NCBI GenBank assembly: GCA_017557345.1
Contig: JAFYZR010000060.1
Location: forward strand, 1 to 48,078
Reading direction: 5' to 3'
From: Paludibacteraceae bacterium
Lineage (GTDB): Bacteria > Bacteroidota > Bacteroidia > Bacteroidales > Paludibacteraceae
Length of the DNA: 48,078 bases
Shown here piece by piece: positions 25,589 through 34,448 of this stretch. The notes under the pieces are model-generated. The model saw only the letters and a program-made list of their open reading frames with translations, was not told the DNA's origin and searched no databases. The first letter of the stretch is position 1; every line of letters begins with the position of its first letter. A program made the position numbers and the translations under genes.

Positions 25589-26707
25589 ATGAACAATTTC
25601 ACTTTTAACGAGATTCATCAGCAACCAGCTATGTGGCGTAAAGAGTTACAGGCGCTGCTGGCCGCAAAGGCTGAGGTTAGTGCATTCATGCACAAGTTTT
25701 TGACCCCCGACACCGACATCGTTTTGACGGGAGCAGGCACATCTGCCTTCATCGGAGATGCGCTTTGTCCGGTTATGCGTGGTATGTGGCGCAATGTACG
25801 TTCGGTTCCTACAACCGATATCGTAACACATGCGAAATATCTGTTAGATGCAGAACGTCCGTTGCTGCTGATTAGCTTTGCCCGTTCAGGTAATAGTCCT
25901 GAGAGTGTTGCCGCTGTGAACCTTGCGAACAAAGTTTGCAAGAATGTAGCACATGTTTATATCACTTGCAACAAGAATGGTAAGCTGGCTCTGCAAGCTG
26001 CAGGAAAAGATAATATTCTGTTGCTGCTGTTGCCGGAAGAGACCGATGACAAGAGTTTGGCAATGACGAGTAGTTTCTCGACGATGTTACTGACCTGCTT
26101 GATGCTGGGTCACATCGATTCCTTGGATAAGGACGTCGAGCTAATCGAAAAGGCAGCTAAGAATGCAGAGGCTGTTATTGCGGAGTATGAAGAGAAGTTA
26201 AAGGAAATTGCAAGTCGCCCGTTTGAGCGTGGTGTATTCCTTGGATCGGGTGCGCTGAAGGGTATCGCAGAAGAATGCCATCTGAAACTGCAAGAGTTGA
26301 CAGATGGTGCCGTTGTTTGTAAGTTTGATAGTTTCCTTGGCTTCCGTCACGGACCGAAAGCGGTGGTTAACAGCAAGTCGATTGTCGTATATCTGATGAC
26401 CGAACAAGAAGAAGTGCAACGTTATGAGCGTGACTTGGTAAAGCAAGTGGATGCCAACAATACGCCGGTGGCACAGATTATTGTTATTGCCGGAAAGAAA
26501 CCAGAATTGCCGGGTGTGAAGGCTGACTTGGTAGTTAAGATGCCATTCGGTCCTGCAGAAAATGATTTCTACGGCATAGTACCTTACGTACTGGTTGGTC
26601 AGCTACTTGGCTTCTATGCATCAAAAGCTCATGGCTTGAATCCGGACGCACCGAGCGTAAGCGGAAATATCCACCGTGTTGTAGAAGGCGTCACTATTTA
26701 CGAATAA
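25589..26707 (+). CDS. agaS: Tagatose-6-phosphate ketose/aldose isomerase, AgaS-type galactosamine-6-phosphate deaminase
   Basis: A cytoplasmic double-SIS-domain protein of 372 residues. AgaS converts galactosamine 6-phosphate to tagatose 6-phosphate and ammonia in GalNAc/galactosamine catabolism. First SIS domain: LTGAGTSAFIGDAL and SFARSGNSPESVAAV. Second: FLGSGALKGIAEECHLKLQE and FLGFRHGPKAVV. The family-typical ending is LNPDAPSVSGNIHRVVEGVT, and ETDDKSLAMTSSF is also AgaS-like. Together these separate it from GlmS and KdsD. It is first in the operon, under the module at 25413-25492. No cytoplasmic GalNAc-6-phosphate deacetylase (AgaA/NagA) is in the window, so that step must be encoded elsewhere or the sugar enters deacetylated. 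Confidence 0.92.
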   Translation: MNNFTFNEIHQQPAMWRKELQALLAAKAEVSAFMHKFLTPDTDIVLTGAGTSAFIGDALCPVMRGMWRNVRSVPTTDIVTHAKYLLDAERPLLLISFARSGNSPESVAAVNLANKVCKNVAHVYITCNKNGKLALQAAGKDNILLLLLPEETDDKSLAMTSSFSTMLLTCLMLGHIDSLDKDVELIEKAAKNAEAVIAEYEEKLKEIASRPFERGVFLGSGALKGIAEECHLKLQELTDGAVVCKFDSFLGFRHGPKAVVNSKSIVVYLMTEQEEVQRYERDLVKQVDANNTPVAQIIVIAGKKPELPGVKADLVVKMPFGPAENDFYGIVPYVLVGQLLGFYASKAHGLNPDAPSVSGNIHRVVEGVTIYE

Positions 26708-26739
26708 TCTAAAATCTGAATCTTGAAATCTTTATAATT

Positions 26740-27969
26740 ATGGCAAAGACTGAAAACATCCTCCGCGTGATGGAGGAAAGAAAAAAAGCAACTGGAGTTC
26801 CAATGACACTTTTTGCAGCATGCCCGAACTCCTTGTCAGTAATCAAAGCATCCTTCCGTGCAGCGAAACGTAATAACTCGCCGATCTATTTCGCGACGAC
26901 GCTGAACCAGGTGGACTGCGACGGCGGTTATACCGGCATGACCCAGGAGATCTTCACGAAGATTTTGGCTCGTGAGGCTGCAGCCGTTCATTACACCGGT
27001 CCGTACGTAGTAGCTATCGACCACGGAGGCCCATGGTTGAAAGACGTTCAGAGTGTAGAGCGTTGGGATACCGAGCGTGCCATGAATGGTGTGAAGAAGA
27101 GTTATGAGGCTGCTATTCTTGCCGGTTATGACCTAATTCACGTTGATCCGACGGTAGATATCTTCCTGCCGAAAGGTGAGATTATTGATATCCATGTGGT
27201 TGTTAAACGTACGGTTGAGCTCATCAAGCATGCTGAGGATTTCCGTAAAGCACATAAGATCGCTCCTATTTCCTACGAAGTAGGAACAGAAGAGGTTCAC
27301 GGCGGTCTGGCAGATGAGAAGACCTTCGATACATTCCTCGAGGGCTTGAAGAAAGGTCTGCATGAGGTTGGTTTGGATGATATCTGGCCATGCTTCATCG
27401 TAGGTAAAGTAGGAACAGATTTGCATACCACCTTCTTCGATCCGCAAGTGGCACGCGATCTTACGGCTAAGGTTCGTCCTTACGGCAGTTACATTAAGGG
27501 TCACTATAGCGATGATGTAGAGAATCCAGAGGATTATCCAAAGGCAGGTATGGGTGCTGCAAACGTAGGTCCGGAGTTCACGATGAACGAGTACGATGCT
27601 TTAGCAGAACTCGAAGAAGAAGAGAAGAAACTGCACGCAGAAGGTAAGGTGGCTCAATTGAGTAACATGACCAAGGTGCTTTGGCAATGCGTTTACGACT
27701 CCAACCGCTGGAAAAAATGGTTGCGTGGTGACGAGGTTGGCAAAGACTTGAGCGAATGCACACCGGAACGTCAGCAATGGCTGGTTAAGACAGGTTGCCG
27801 TTATATCTGGCAGAAGCCGGAAGCGCTGGTGGCTCGTCAGATGCTTTACGATAACCTTGAGCGTCTGGGTATCCATGCAGAGGAAGTAGTGCTAATGCGT
27901 ATTGAGCACAATATGGATAAATACTACAATGCATTTAATATCGTTAACCTCAACGACTATCTGAAATGA
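26740..27969 (+). CDS. GatZ/KbaZ-like tagatose-1,6-bisphosphate aldolase subunit
   Basis: A 409-residue TIM-barrel protein of the GatZ/KbaZ family. Features are TLFAACPNSLSVIKASFRAA, FATTLNQVDCDGGYTGMT, VVAIDHGGPWLK and SYEVGTEEVHGG. In enterobacteria this subunit stabilises and activates the catalytic class II aldolase GatY/KbaY, which splits tagatose 1,6-bisphosphate. No GatY is adjacent; the only class II aldolase gene in the window is at 2767. Some relatives have been assigned epimerase-type activities, so an independent catalytic role is possible. The gene overlaps the acetyl esterase gene by 4 nt (ATGA) and follows agaS after 32 nt containing ATCT-centred 7-nt-like repeats. Confidence 0.88.
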   Translation: MAKTENILRVMEERKKATGVPMTLFAACPNSLSVIKASFRAAKRNNSPIYFATTLNQVDCDGGYTGMTQEIFTKILAREAAAVHYTGPYVVAIDHGGPWLKDVQSVERWDTERAMNGVKKSYEAAILAGYDLIHVDPTVDIFLPKGEIIDIHVVVKRTVELIKHAEDFRKAHKIAPISYEVGTEEVHGGLADEKTFDTFLEGLKKGLHEVGLDDIWPCFIVGKVGTDLHTTFFDPQVARDLTAKVRPYGSYIKGHYSDDVENPEDYPKAGMGAANVGPEFTMNEYDALAELEEEEKKLHAEGKVAQLSNMTKVLWQCVYDSNRWKKWLRGDEVGKDLSECTPERQQWLVKTGCRYIWQKPEALVARQMLYDNLERLGIHAEEVVLMRIEHNMDKYYNAFNIVNLNDYLK

Positions 27970-29345
27970 GAAAACAATTCTATCTGGTCGCTTTGTTAGC
28001 AGTTGTGCTGTGGGCTTGCGGGTGCGAGAAAAAGCCGAACGAGCCTCAGCCCGGTGATAAACCGGATATGGAGCTGATTACGCAGTCGGTTCCTGTGACG
28101 GACAACTGGATATGGAGCGGCAAACCGGCTATCACGCTGCATATAGAGAATGCAAATAGCATGGCCGTTAAGGTTGAGACGAAAATCATATTCTCAACGG
28201 ACCAGAAGAAGTCATTAATGACCATTACCGACAGCGTAGAAGTTGCCGGTAATGGCAAAATTGACTTTGTCATGACTCCGAGTGAGAATTTCGAACCGGG
28301 TTTCTATCGTGCTGTTTGCTTCGTGAATAATAAGTCTGCGCGGTCATTCATCTTCGGTATCGATCCGTTTGATATCGTCTCTGCTCCGGATATGCAATCT
28401 GACTTTACTGCGTTCTGGACGGCAACGAAAGAGCAGCTGGAGGCTGTTGACATGAAAGCGGAGTTGACGGAGATAACGGAGCGGAGTAGCGATGCACGCA
28501 AGGTTTATCTGGTGCAGATGCAGTCAATAGCCGATGGCTTGACCGGCGATCCGGTGATTATTCGTGGCTACTACTGCGAACCGCAGGATGGCCAGAAACA
28601 CCCTGTTATCTTCCATTTCTACGGTTATGATACGCAAGGCAGCAAGAGCAAATGCGAGTGCCCTTACGGTGGTTCATCCAACCAATTTGCAGAGTTCTAC
28701 CTCTCACATCGTGGACAATACCTCAATAATCGTCCCGCTACCACATATAACCCGGGAATTACGGAAGATTGCGTGAATATCTACGGCGACTGGTTTGCAT
28801 ATAACTTCGGTGATAAAAACGGTTATTATTATCGTGGCGCGTTTATGGATTGCGTGCAGGCGGTACGCTTTATGGCAACCCGTCCGACGAGCGATATGAC
28901 GAAGTTGTTTGCGGAAGGTTCGAGTCAAGGCGGCGCGTTGAGTTATGCATGTGCTTCTTTGAGTACCTTATGCGGATACTCCTTCACAGCGATTGCTCCG
29001 AATGTTGCCTTCTTGGGTGATTTCCCGGACTACTTCAAGATTGTAGGATGGCCGGCTGAGACGGCAAAAGCCAACAAAGGTTCCATGACCGATGAGCAGA
29101 TGTATGCCTTCTTGAGTTATTTCGATACGAAAAATCTGGCAACGCTTATCCCTGCTACCTGTGGTGTTTTGGGCAGTAGCGGTCTGCAGGATGGCACTTG
29201 TCCTCCGCATACCAATATCGCTCCTTTCAACAACCTGAAGACTCCGAAGACAAATAAGGAGTACGTCTTTGCACCGGAAATGCAGCATGACTACCCCGCT
29301 GGATGGACAACAAAACTCATGACGTTCTTCAAAGAACGTTTGTAA
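27966..29345 (+). CDS. CE7-type acetyl (xylan) esterase lipoprotein
   Basis: A 459-residue lipoprotein (LWACGC; Cys18 or Cys20 lipidated) with an N-terminal beta-domain of about 130 residues and an alpha/beta-hydrolase of the AXE1/cephalosporin-C deacetylase family. The catalytic triad is visible: Ser320 in EGSSQGGALS, Asp409 in GLQDGTCPPHTN, His441 in MQHDYPAGW. DPFDIVSAPD and PVIFHFYGYDTQGS also fit CE7. It probably removes O-acetyl groups from oligosaccharides in the periplasm or at the cell surface. Its translational coupling to the GatZ-like gene ties it to the amino-sugar pathway and suggests an acetylated target glycan; this substrate is inferred. Confidence 0.88.
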   Translation: MRKQFYLVALLAVVLWACGCEKKPNEPQPGDKPDMELITQSVPVTDNWIWSGKPAITLHIENANSMAVKVETKIIFSTDQKKSLMTITDSVEVAGNGKIDFVMTPSENFEPGFYRAVCFVNNKSARSFIFGIDPFDIVSAPDMQSDFTAFWTATKEQLEAVDMKAELTEITERSSDARKVYLVQMQSIADGLTGDPVIIRGYYCEPQDGQKHPVIFHFYGYDTQGSKSKCECPYGGSSNQFAEFYLSHRGQYLNNRPATTYNPGITEDCVNIYGDWFAYNFGDKNGYYYRGAFMDCVQAVRFMATRPTSDMTKLFAEGSSQGGALSYACASLSTLCGYSFTAIAPNVAFLGDFPDYFKIVGWPAETAKANKGSMTDEQMYAFLSYFDTKNLATLIPATCGVLGSSGLQDGTCPPHTNIAPFNNLKTPKTNKEYVFAPEMQHDYPAGWTTKLMTFFKERL

Positions 29346-29366
29346 TAAGATAAATATACAACAACC

Positions 29367-30311
29367 ATGAAAAAATTTGATATTATTGCTTTAGGTGAGC
29401 TGAATGTCGATTTGATTCTCAATCAGATCGAAGGCGAGCCGGAGATCGGCAAAGAGAAGTTTGCCAAACAAATGACGCTCACGTTAGGTAGCTCCACCGC
29501 TATTTTTGCTGCTAACGCTGCGGCTTTGGGAGCACGCGTGGCTTTCTGCGGAATGATCGGTGATGACAGCTTCGGCGATCTGGTAGAGAGCAGTCTGCAG
29601 GCGAAAGGCGTAGATACCCGTTATCTCATTCGTCAAAACAAGTATGCTACAGGTGCTACTATCTGCATGAGTTATGATGAGGATCGTGCTAACCTGACTT
29701 ATCAGGGAGCGATGGACTTTATGGGTTTGGCGGACATCAATCCGGAGGTTTTCAAAGAGACCAAACATATCCATATCTCGTCGATTTACATGCAGAGTGG
29801 CGTTAAACGCGACTTGATGAAGATCCTCGAACTCTGCAAAGAGAACGGTGTAACCGTTTCGCTGGATAGCCAGTGGGATCCTGCAGAGAAATGGGATTTG
29901 GACTTTAAGGCTGTGTTGCCGTTAGTATCGGTATTCATGCCGAATGAGACGGAATTGAAGTTCCTGACCCGCAAACAGACCTTGGAAGAGGCATTGGAGG
30001 CTATTCGTCCGTTTACGAACGCAGCGGTTATCAAATGCGGTAGCAAAGGCAGTATACTAATGCGCAAAGGCCAACCCGACCGCAAACAAGCAGCTCTGCT
30101 TAATAAGAATGTAGTGGACTGTATAGGTGCCGGTGATAGTTTCAACTCCGGTTTCCTTACACGTTTTGCGGCTGGAGATCCTTTGGATAAATGCCAGGAA
30201 TACGGCAACATGACAGGTGCTGTCAATACTACCGCTGCAGGCGGAACGACAGCATTCACGAATCGTGAAGACGTAGAGCGTATCGGACGCGAAAGATTCG
30301 GCTGGTCTTAA
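29367..30311 (+). CDS. PfkB-family sugar kinase, candidate tagatose-6-phosphate kinase
   Basis: A cytoplasmic ribokinase-fold kinase of 314 residues. N-terminal signature IIALGELNVDLIL, substrate region GSSTAIFAANAAALGARVAF, PNETELKFL, and the C-terminal catalytic motif DCIGAGDSFNSGF with base Asp257. Next to AgaS and a GatZ-like protein, the simplest role is phosphorylation of tagatose 6-phosphate to the 1,6-bisphosphate. A first-step kinase acting on free GalNAc/galactosamine is the alternative, and the sequence cannot decide. Its stop and the next start share a base (TAATG), coupling it to the first metallophosphoesterase gene. Confidence 0.88.
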   Translation: MKKFDIIALGELNVDLILNQIEGEPEIGKEKFAKQMTLTLGSSTAIFAANAAALGARVAFCGMIGDDSFGDLVESSLQAKGVDTRYLIRQNKYATGATICMSYDEDRANLTYQGAMDFMGLADINPEVFKETKHIHISSIYMQSGVKRDLMKILELCKENGVTVSLDSQWDPAEKWDLDFKAVLPLVSVFMPNETELKFLTRKQTLEEALEAIRPFTNAAVIKCGSKGSILMRKGQPDRKQAALLNKNVVDCIGAGDSFNSGFLTRFAAGDPLDKCQEYGNMTGAVNTTAAGGTTAFTNREDVERIGRERFGWS

Positions 30312-32638
30312 TGAAAAAACATATCTACATATCCCTTCTCCTCTTGCTGGCGCTTGGCGTGTCAGCAAGAGGGTGGTATGTAGCCTACGGAACGATTCAG
30401 TCTCAAATCAACCGTTGTCAGGCTGGAGATACCTTGTTCCTCGCTGCGGGCGTGTACCATGAATGTATCACGCTCAAGGATGGTGTGACCATCATCGGTG
30501 AAGAAGGACAAACGATTCTCGATGGTACGGGCAAGCAAACAAGGCTTATCAGTTGCGAGGCAGATTGTCAGTTGCCTACGCGCGTGGAGAACCTGGTGCT
30601 GCAAAACGCGCGTCATAACGAATTGGGCGGTGCAGCATGGCTGCGGGGAAAAGTGCTGATGAAGAACTGTATCGTTCGCGGGTGTAGCGGTCTGCAATGC
30701 GGTGGTGTATTGATTCAAGGAGATCTACCGGAAGCTTCTGCATTGGGCGCTAAATTGGAGGAATGTATTATCTATAACTGTACCGCTACGGGGCATGAAT
30801 GGCCGGACGCTGGCGGTGTAGCCAATTTCGATGGTACATTGATCAACTGCGTCATTGCCAATAACTACGGCGACCGATACGGCGGTATTCATTCGGAGAG
30901 TTCGGTTTATGACTGTATCATGTGGGGCAACCGCAATGAGTACGGATTTGTTGATCCGGCGAACTATGTATCCGATGAAAGCGAATCCGGCATCAGTCGT
31001 GCAGATGAAGGATTTGAAGATCATTTCTTTGAACAGCCATGGCTATCAACGGATAACGAAGCGCCTGATGGCCCGCATTTCCGTGATCCTTCTACGTTTG
31101 TCGGTGTGCCGGCGAATGAAACTGAACAGGCGATTATGTTGGCGGCTGATTATAGTATAGGTTCTCCTACGCATCGCATCGCATCGATGCCGGGCTCGGC
31201 GAGAAAAGACTTACTCACAGATTATACCCTCTATACTTCAGCAGATTACGCTATTCCATCTTTCATTGAATTCTTATTGACCAAAGACTCTTCCGTACTG
31301 CTACCGAAAGAAGAGCCCTATTGTATGGTAGCAACGATTAATGGTGACCCGAAGACACAAATGGGTTTCTGCTGGTTTACCAACGAGGGAATAGAACAAG
31401 GTTATGTCGAGATAACACCGACGGTCAACCGACGGTCACCCGACAGTCAAAGCATACGTGACGCTAGGATGGTGATACCTGCAACAGCCACAACGACAGT
31501 GCCATTGCACTATGCTATTTCGAGTTCGGGTATTCTCAAGGCTGCGCATATTGACAAAAACACCGCTTTCCGTTATGTGAGTCATAAAGCGCTTGCTACG
31601 AATCTGCAACCCGGTACGGAGTATACCTATCGCGTAGGATATGAGGGGCATTGGAGTGAATCAGGGCATTTCCGTACGGCCGATGCAGAGCAGGGAGAGT
31701 TTTCGTTCATATACATGACGGATAGCCATATACAAAATAAGGAATACGTGGACGCGGCGCGCTTGTGCGCGAACGCGGTTGCGCGATATGAGAAGAATGC
31801 ACGGTTTTGCGTCTTCCCCGGAGATTTTGTAGATACAGGCACAGAGAAAAATAGCGAATGGGAGTGGGAAAGCTGGTTTGAAGAAGCACTAAAGCCCGTT
31901 TTGCGACAGATGCCGCTGGTACCGACTGATGGTAATCATGACGATACACCGCTGATGAATTATAGCTATCATTTCAATACCGATACGTCGTTTAATGCAG
32001 AGACGGCCGTTCGTCCGCAATTCGCCGGAATTAACTATAGTTTCGTGTATGGAGATATGCAACTGATTGCTTTCTCGATGCAAGATTTCTGGCGAGGCGA
32101 ATATGATATGAAGCAAGGTACGTCTGAATACCTGGAGCGTGATTTAGGCGGTTGGTTCCGCCGTCAAGTAGCCGCAGCGCCTGATGCTACATGGCATGTA
32201 GGATTAGTTCATAAGAATCTCTTCTCGGGTTCGGATCATCAGCGTGATAAAGAAACGCCGTTATTGCGTGCCACCATGTTGCCGGTGATGAAAGACTGCA
32301 AGATGGATCTTATCTTGCAAGGTCATGATCATTGCTATGAAGTGATAGGTCCGGTAGATCCGGATACACGTAAACCGGCTCAAAAAGGCACTATCTATTT
32401 TATTGGAGCCACTTGCGGCGCCAAGCGCTATACTCCGTTGACGCGCGAGGAAATGGATGCCAGCAAACATATCCATCAGTTGGAGAACTATTATGATTTG
32501 TTCGCCAAATTAGACCAGCCGGGTGCACCGAGTTACACGCGTGTGACGGTAAACAAGAAATATCTGATGCTTGAGACTTTCAAAGTGCTTGAGAATGGAC
32601 AGACAGAATTATTTAATACTATAATAATCGATAAATAA
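30311..32638 (+). CDS. Secreted beta-helix + Fn3 + metallophosphoesterase protein (MPE paralogue 1)
   Basis: 775 residues. Signal peptide ending near GVSARG; beta-helix (about 20-220) with turns such as LVLQNARHNELGG; a linker; and a purple-acid-phosphatase-type Fn3 (EEPYCMVATINGDPK, GFCWFTNEG, YRVGYEGHWSESGHF). The metallophosphoesterase domain (about 462-750) has the complete ligand set MTDSHIQ, FPGDFVDTG, TDGNHDD, LVHKNLFSG and LQGHDHCYE. There is no lipobox and no sorting-like tail. A three-unit 11-nt repeat (31418-31450) encodes part of the Fn3 region. The substrate is unknown; a phosphomonoester or phosphodiester on the glycan used by this operon is my inference. Confidence 0.85.
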   Translation: MKKHIYISLLLLLALGVSARGWYVAYGTIQSQINRCQAGDTLFLAAGVYHECITLKDGVTIIGEEGQTILDGTGKQTRLISCEADCQLPTRVENLVLQNARHNELGGAAWLRGKVLMKNCIVRGCSGLQCGGVLIQGDLPEASALGAKLEECIIYNCTATGHEWPDAGGVANFDGTLINCVIANNYGDRYGGIHSESSVYDCIMWGNRNEYGFVDPANYVSDESESGISRADEGFEDHFFEQPWLSTDNEAPDGPHFRDPSTFVGVPANETEQAIMLAADYSIGSPTHRIASMPGSARKDLLTDYTLYTSADYAIPSFIEFLLTKDSSVLLPKEEPYCMVATINGDPKTQMGFCWFTNEGIEQGYVEITPTVNRRSPDSQSIRDARMVIPATATTTVPLHYAISSSGILKAAHIDKNTAFRYVSHKALATNLQPGTEYTYRVGYEGHWSESGHFRTADAEQGEFSFIYMTDSHIQNKEYVDAARLCANAVARYEKNARFCVFPGDFVDTGTEKNSEWEWESWFEEALKPVLRQMPLVPTDGNHDDTPLMNYSYHFNTDTSFNAETAVRPQFAGINYSFVYGDMQLIAFSMQDFWRGEYDMKQGTSEYLERDLGGWFRRQVAAAPDATWHVGLVHKNLFSGSDHQRDKETPLLRATMLPVMKDCKMDLILQGHDHCYEVIGPVDPDTRKPAQKGTIYFIGATCGAKRYTPLTREEMDASKHIHQLENYYDLFAKLDQPGAPSYTRVTVNKKYLMLETFKVLENGQTELFNTIIIDK
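31418..31450. repeat. 11-nt repeat x3 inside MPE paralogue 1
   Basis: CCGACGGTCAA, CCGACGGTCAC and CCGACAGTCAA start at 31418, 31429 and 31440. They encode TPTVNRRSPDSQS, where the paralogues at 32640 and 34449 share a different sequence (T/N-A-x-DFE/AS). The heads match the CCGA arrays at 12281-12390 and 40680-40712. Confidence 0.85.
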
Positions 32639-32639
32639 C

Positions 32640-34382
32640 ATGAAAAAGTATTACTATCTTTTCTTAGTTCTTTTCCTTGCTTTTACAGCTTGTGAGAAGC
32701 CGATTGTAGAACCGGAAGAACCGGAAAATCCTGACACGGCCAGTGTCCCGTTGACTGAGTGGGAGATTTTGGATACCACTTATACGGTTGCAGACTGGAC
32801 AGTACCAAGCCACACGGCTTTCAAGATTGCTTTAAAAACCTGTGCGGATAATCCGACAGACGAAAACAAAAAAGTCTTGGAGCAAAAAATCAACGAGTTG
32901 ATTCCAAAAGAGGAGCCGTATTGTATGGTGGCCACCTTTAACGGCGATCCGAAGCATCGGATGGGCTTCTGCTGGTTCACGAACGACGGCATAGAGAATG
33001 GCGAAGTACAAATCTTACCGACTTCGGATGCAACCGCAGCGGATTTTGAGTCCGGAAACGGAGTGTTGACAGTTCCGGCTCAGCCGACACAGACTAGGGC
33101 ATTGCGTTATAGCGGTAAAGCGCGTTATATCGTTAATGCTTCAGGCATCGATGCCAGTGTACGGTATAAATACATCAGCCATAAGGCTGTAGCAACGAAC
33201 CTTACTCCTGGAACAGAGTATAGCTGGCGTGTGGGTTATAAAGACCACTGGAGTTCAATTGGCCATTTCCGTACAGAAGATGCTTCACAAGGAGAGTTCA
33301 GTTTCATTGTGATGTCAGATAGCCATATTGAGAATCCGACGTATATTGCTGAGGCTCGTCGTTGTGCGTTAGCAGCTGTTAAGACCGTGCCGGAAGCTAA
33401 GTTCTGCTGCTTCCCGGGTGACTTTGTAGAAGATGGTGATGCCAATAACAGCGAATGGGAGTGGGAGCGTTGGTTTGAGGAGAGTCTCAATCCTGTTATC
33501 ATGAATATGGCATTAGTGCCGACGGACGGAAACCACGATGACAGCCCGAACATCAACTATACGTATCACTTCAATACAGATAATGAATTCAATAATGTTT
33601 ATACAGATGCTCCGCAATTCGAGGGTATTGTATATAACTTCGTTTATGGTGACGCGCTGTTTCTGGTATTTTCGATGCAGGATTTCTGGCGTGAGACGCA
33701 TAGTTATATCGACTGGACTTCCGTTTATCTGACCGATCATATAGGAAAATGGTTCCGTGACAAAACGATGCAAAATCCTAACACGAAGTACCGTATCTCA
33801 TTGGCGCACTTCAATCTCTTCTCGGGTTCTGACCACTCGACGGATAAAGAGCCACCGGTATTCCGTCATTGTATGTTGCCGGTAATGAAAGCATGTGAGA
33901 TTGACGTAGCATTGCAAGGCCATGATCATACTTACGAAGTAATCGGTCCGGTTAATCCGGATAACTGCACACCTATTCTGAGTGCGATTTCGGAGCGTGA
34001 GGAAGTAGGAGTAGATAAGAATAAGAACATGACCGGTTATAAGGGCGGCACGTATGTAGTGGATGATGGCACATTCTATTTCATCGGTGCTACTTGCGGT
34101 CACAAACGTTATTATCCGCATAGCCGCGAACGTATGGAAGCAGATTATACAGATGATAACAAGACTTTGCAGGACGACAAACATCATAATGTGAAGAACT
34201 ATTTCGATCTTTTCACCGGTATGTTCGGTCAGCCTGAAGCACCAACCTTCACGAAGATTACTGTGAAAGATGATTGCTTGCTCTTTGAATCCTATACAGC
34301 GGATGACGATCAAGGTCATGTATCGCTACTCAACACGATGAAGGTAGTGCGTACAAAGCCTCATGGAATACCGACGTTGTAA
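32640..34382 (+). CDS. Metallophosphoesterase lipoprotein (MPE paralogue 2)
   Basis: 580 residues. Lipoprotein signal ending FTAC (Cys18), a short Glu/Pro-rich linker, Fn3 domain (EEPYCMVATFNGDPK, GFCWFTNDG, SWRVGYKDHWSSIGHF) and metallophosphoesterase (about 220-570: MSDSHIE, FPGDFVEDG, TDGNHDD, LAHFNLFSG, LQGHDHTYE). It lacks the beta-helix of its neighbours, so it is the minimal catalytic version held at the membrane surface. One base separates it from paralogue 1. The insert after the GHDH motif (DKNKNMTGYKGGTYVVDDG) is shared with paralogue 3 and absent from paralogue 1, so 2 and 3 are the closer pair. Confidence 0.87.
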   Translation: MKKYYYLFLVLFLAFTACEKPIVEPEEPENPDTASVPLTEWEILDTTYTVADWTVPSHTAFKIALKTCADNPTDENKKVLEQKINELIPKEEPYCMVATFNGDPKHRMGFCWFTNDGIENGEVQILPTSDATAADFESGNGVLTVPAQPTQTRALRYSGKARYIVNASGIDASVRYKYISHKAVATNLTPGTEYSWRVGYKDHWSSIGHFRTEDASQGEFSFIVMSDSHIENPTYIAEARRCALAAVKTVPEAKFCCFPGDFVEDGDANNSEWEWERWFEESLNPVIMNMALVPTDGNHDDSPNINYTYHFNTDNEFNNVYTDAPQFEGIVYNFVYGDALFLVFSMQDFWRETHSYIDWTSVYLTDHIGKWFRDKTMQNPNTKYRISLAHFNLFSGSDHSTDKEPPVFRHCMLPVMKACEIDVALQGHDHTYEVIGPVNPDNCTPILSAISEREEVGVDKNKNMTGYKGGTYVVDDGTFYFIGATCGHKRYYPHSRERMEADYTDDNKTLQDDKHHNVKNYFDLFTGMFGQPEAPTFTKITVKDDCLLFESYTADDDQGHVSLLNTMKVVRTKPHGIPTL

Positions 34383-34390
34383 TTAGTAAA

Positions 34391-34418
34391 AAGACGAAAG
34401 ATAAAAGATAAAAGACAA
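34391..34418. repeat. Heptamer microrepeat AAGAYRA x4 between MPE genes
   Basis: Units start at 34391, 34398, 34405 and 34412, filling most of the 66-nt gap between paralogues 2 and 3. Confidence 0.8.
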
Positions 34419-34448
34419 CTTTTTTATTAACCAAAATAATTAATATTT

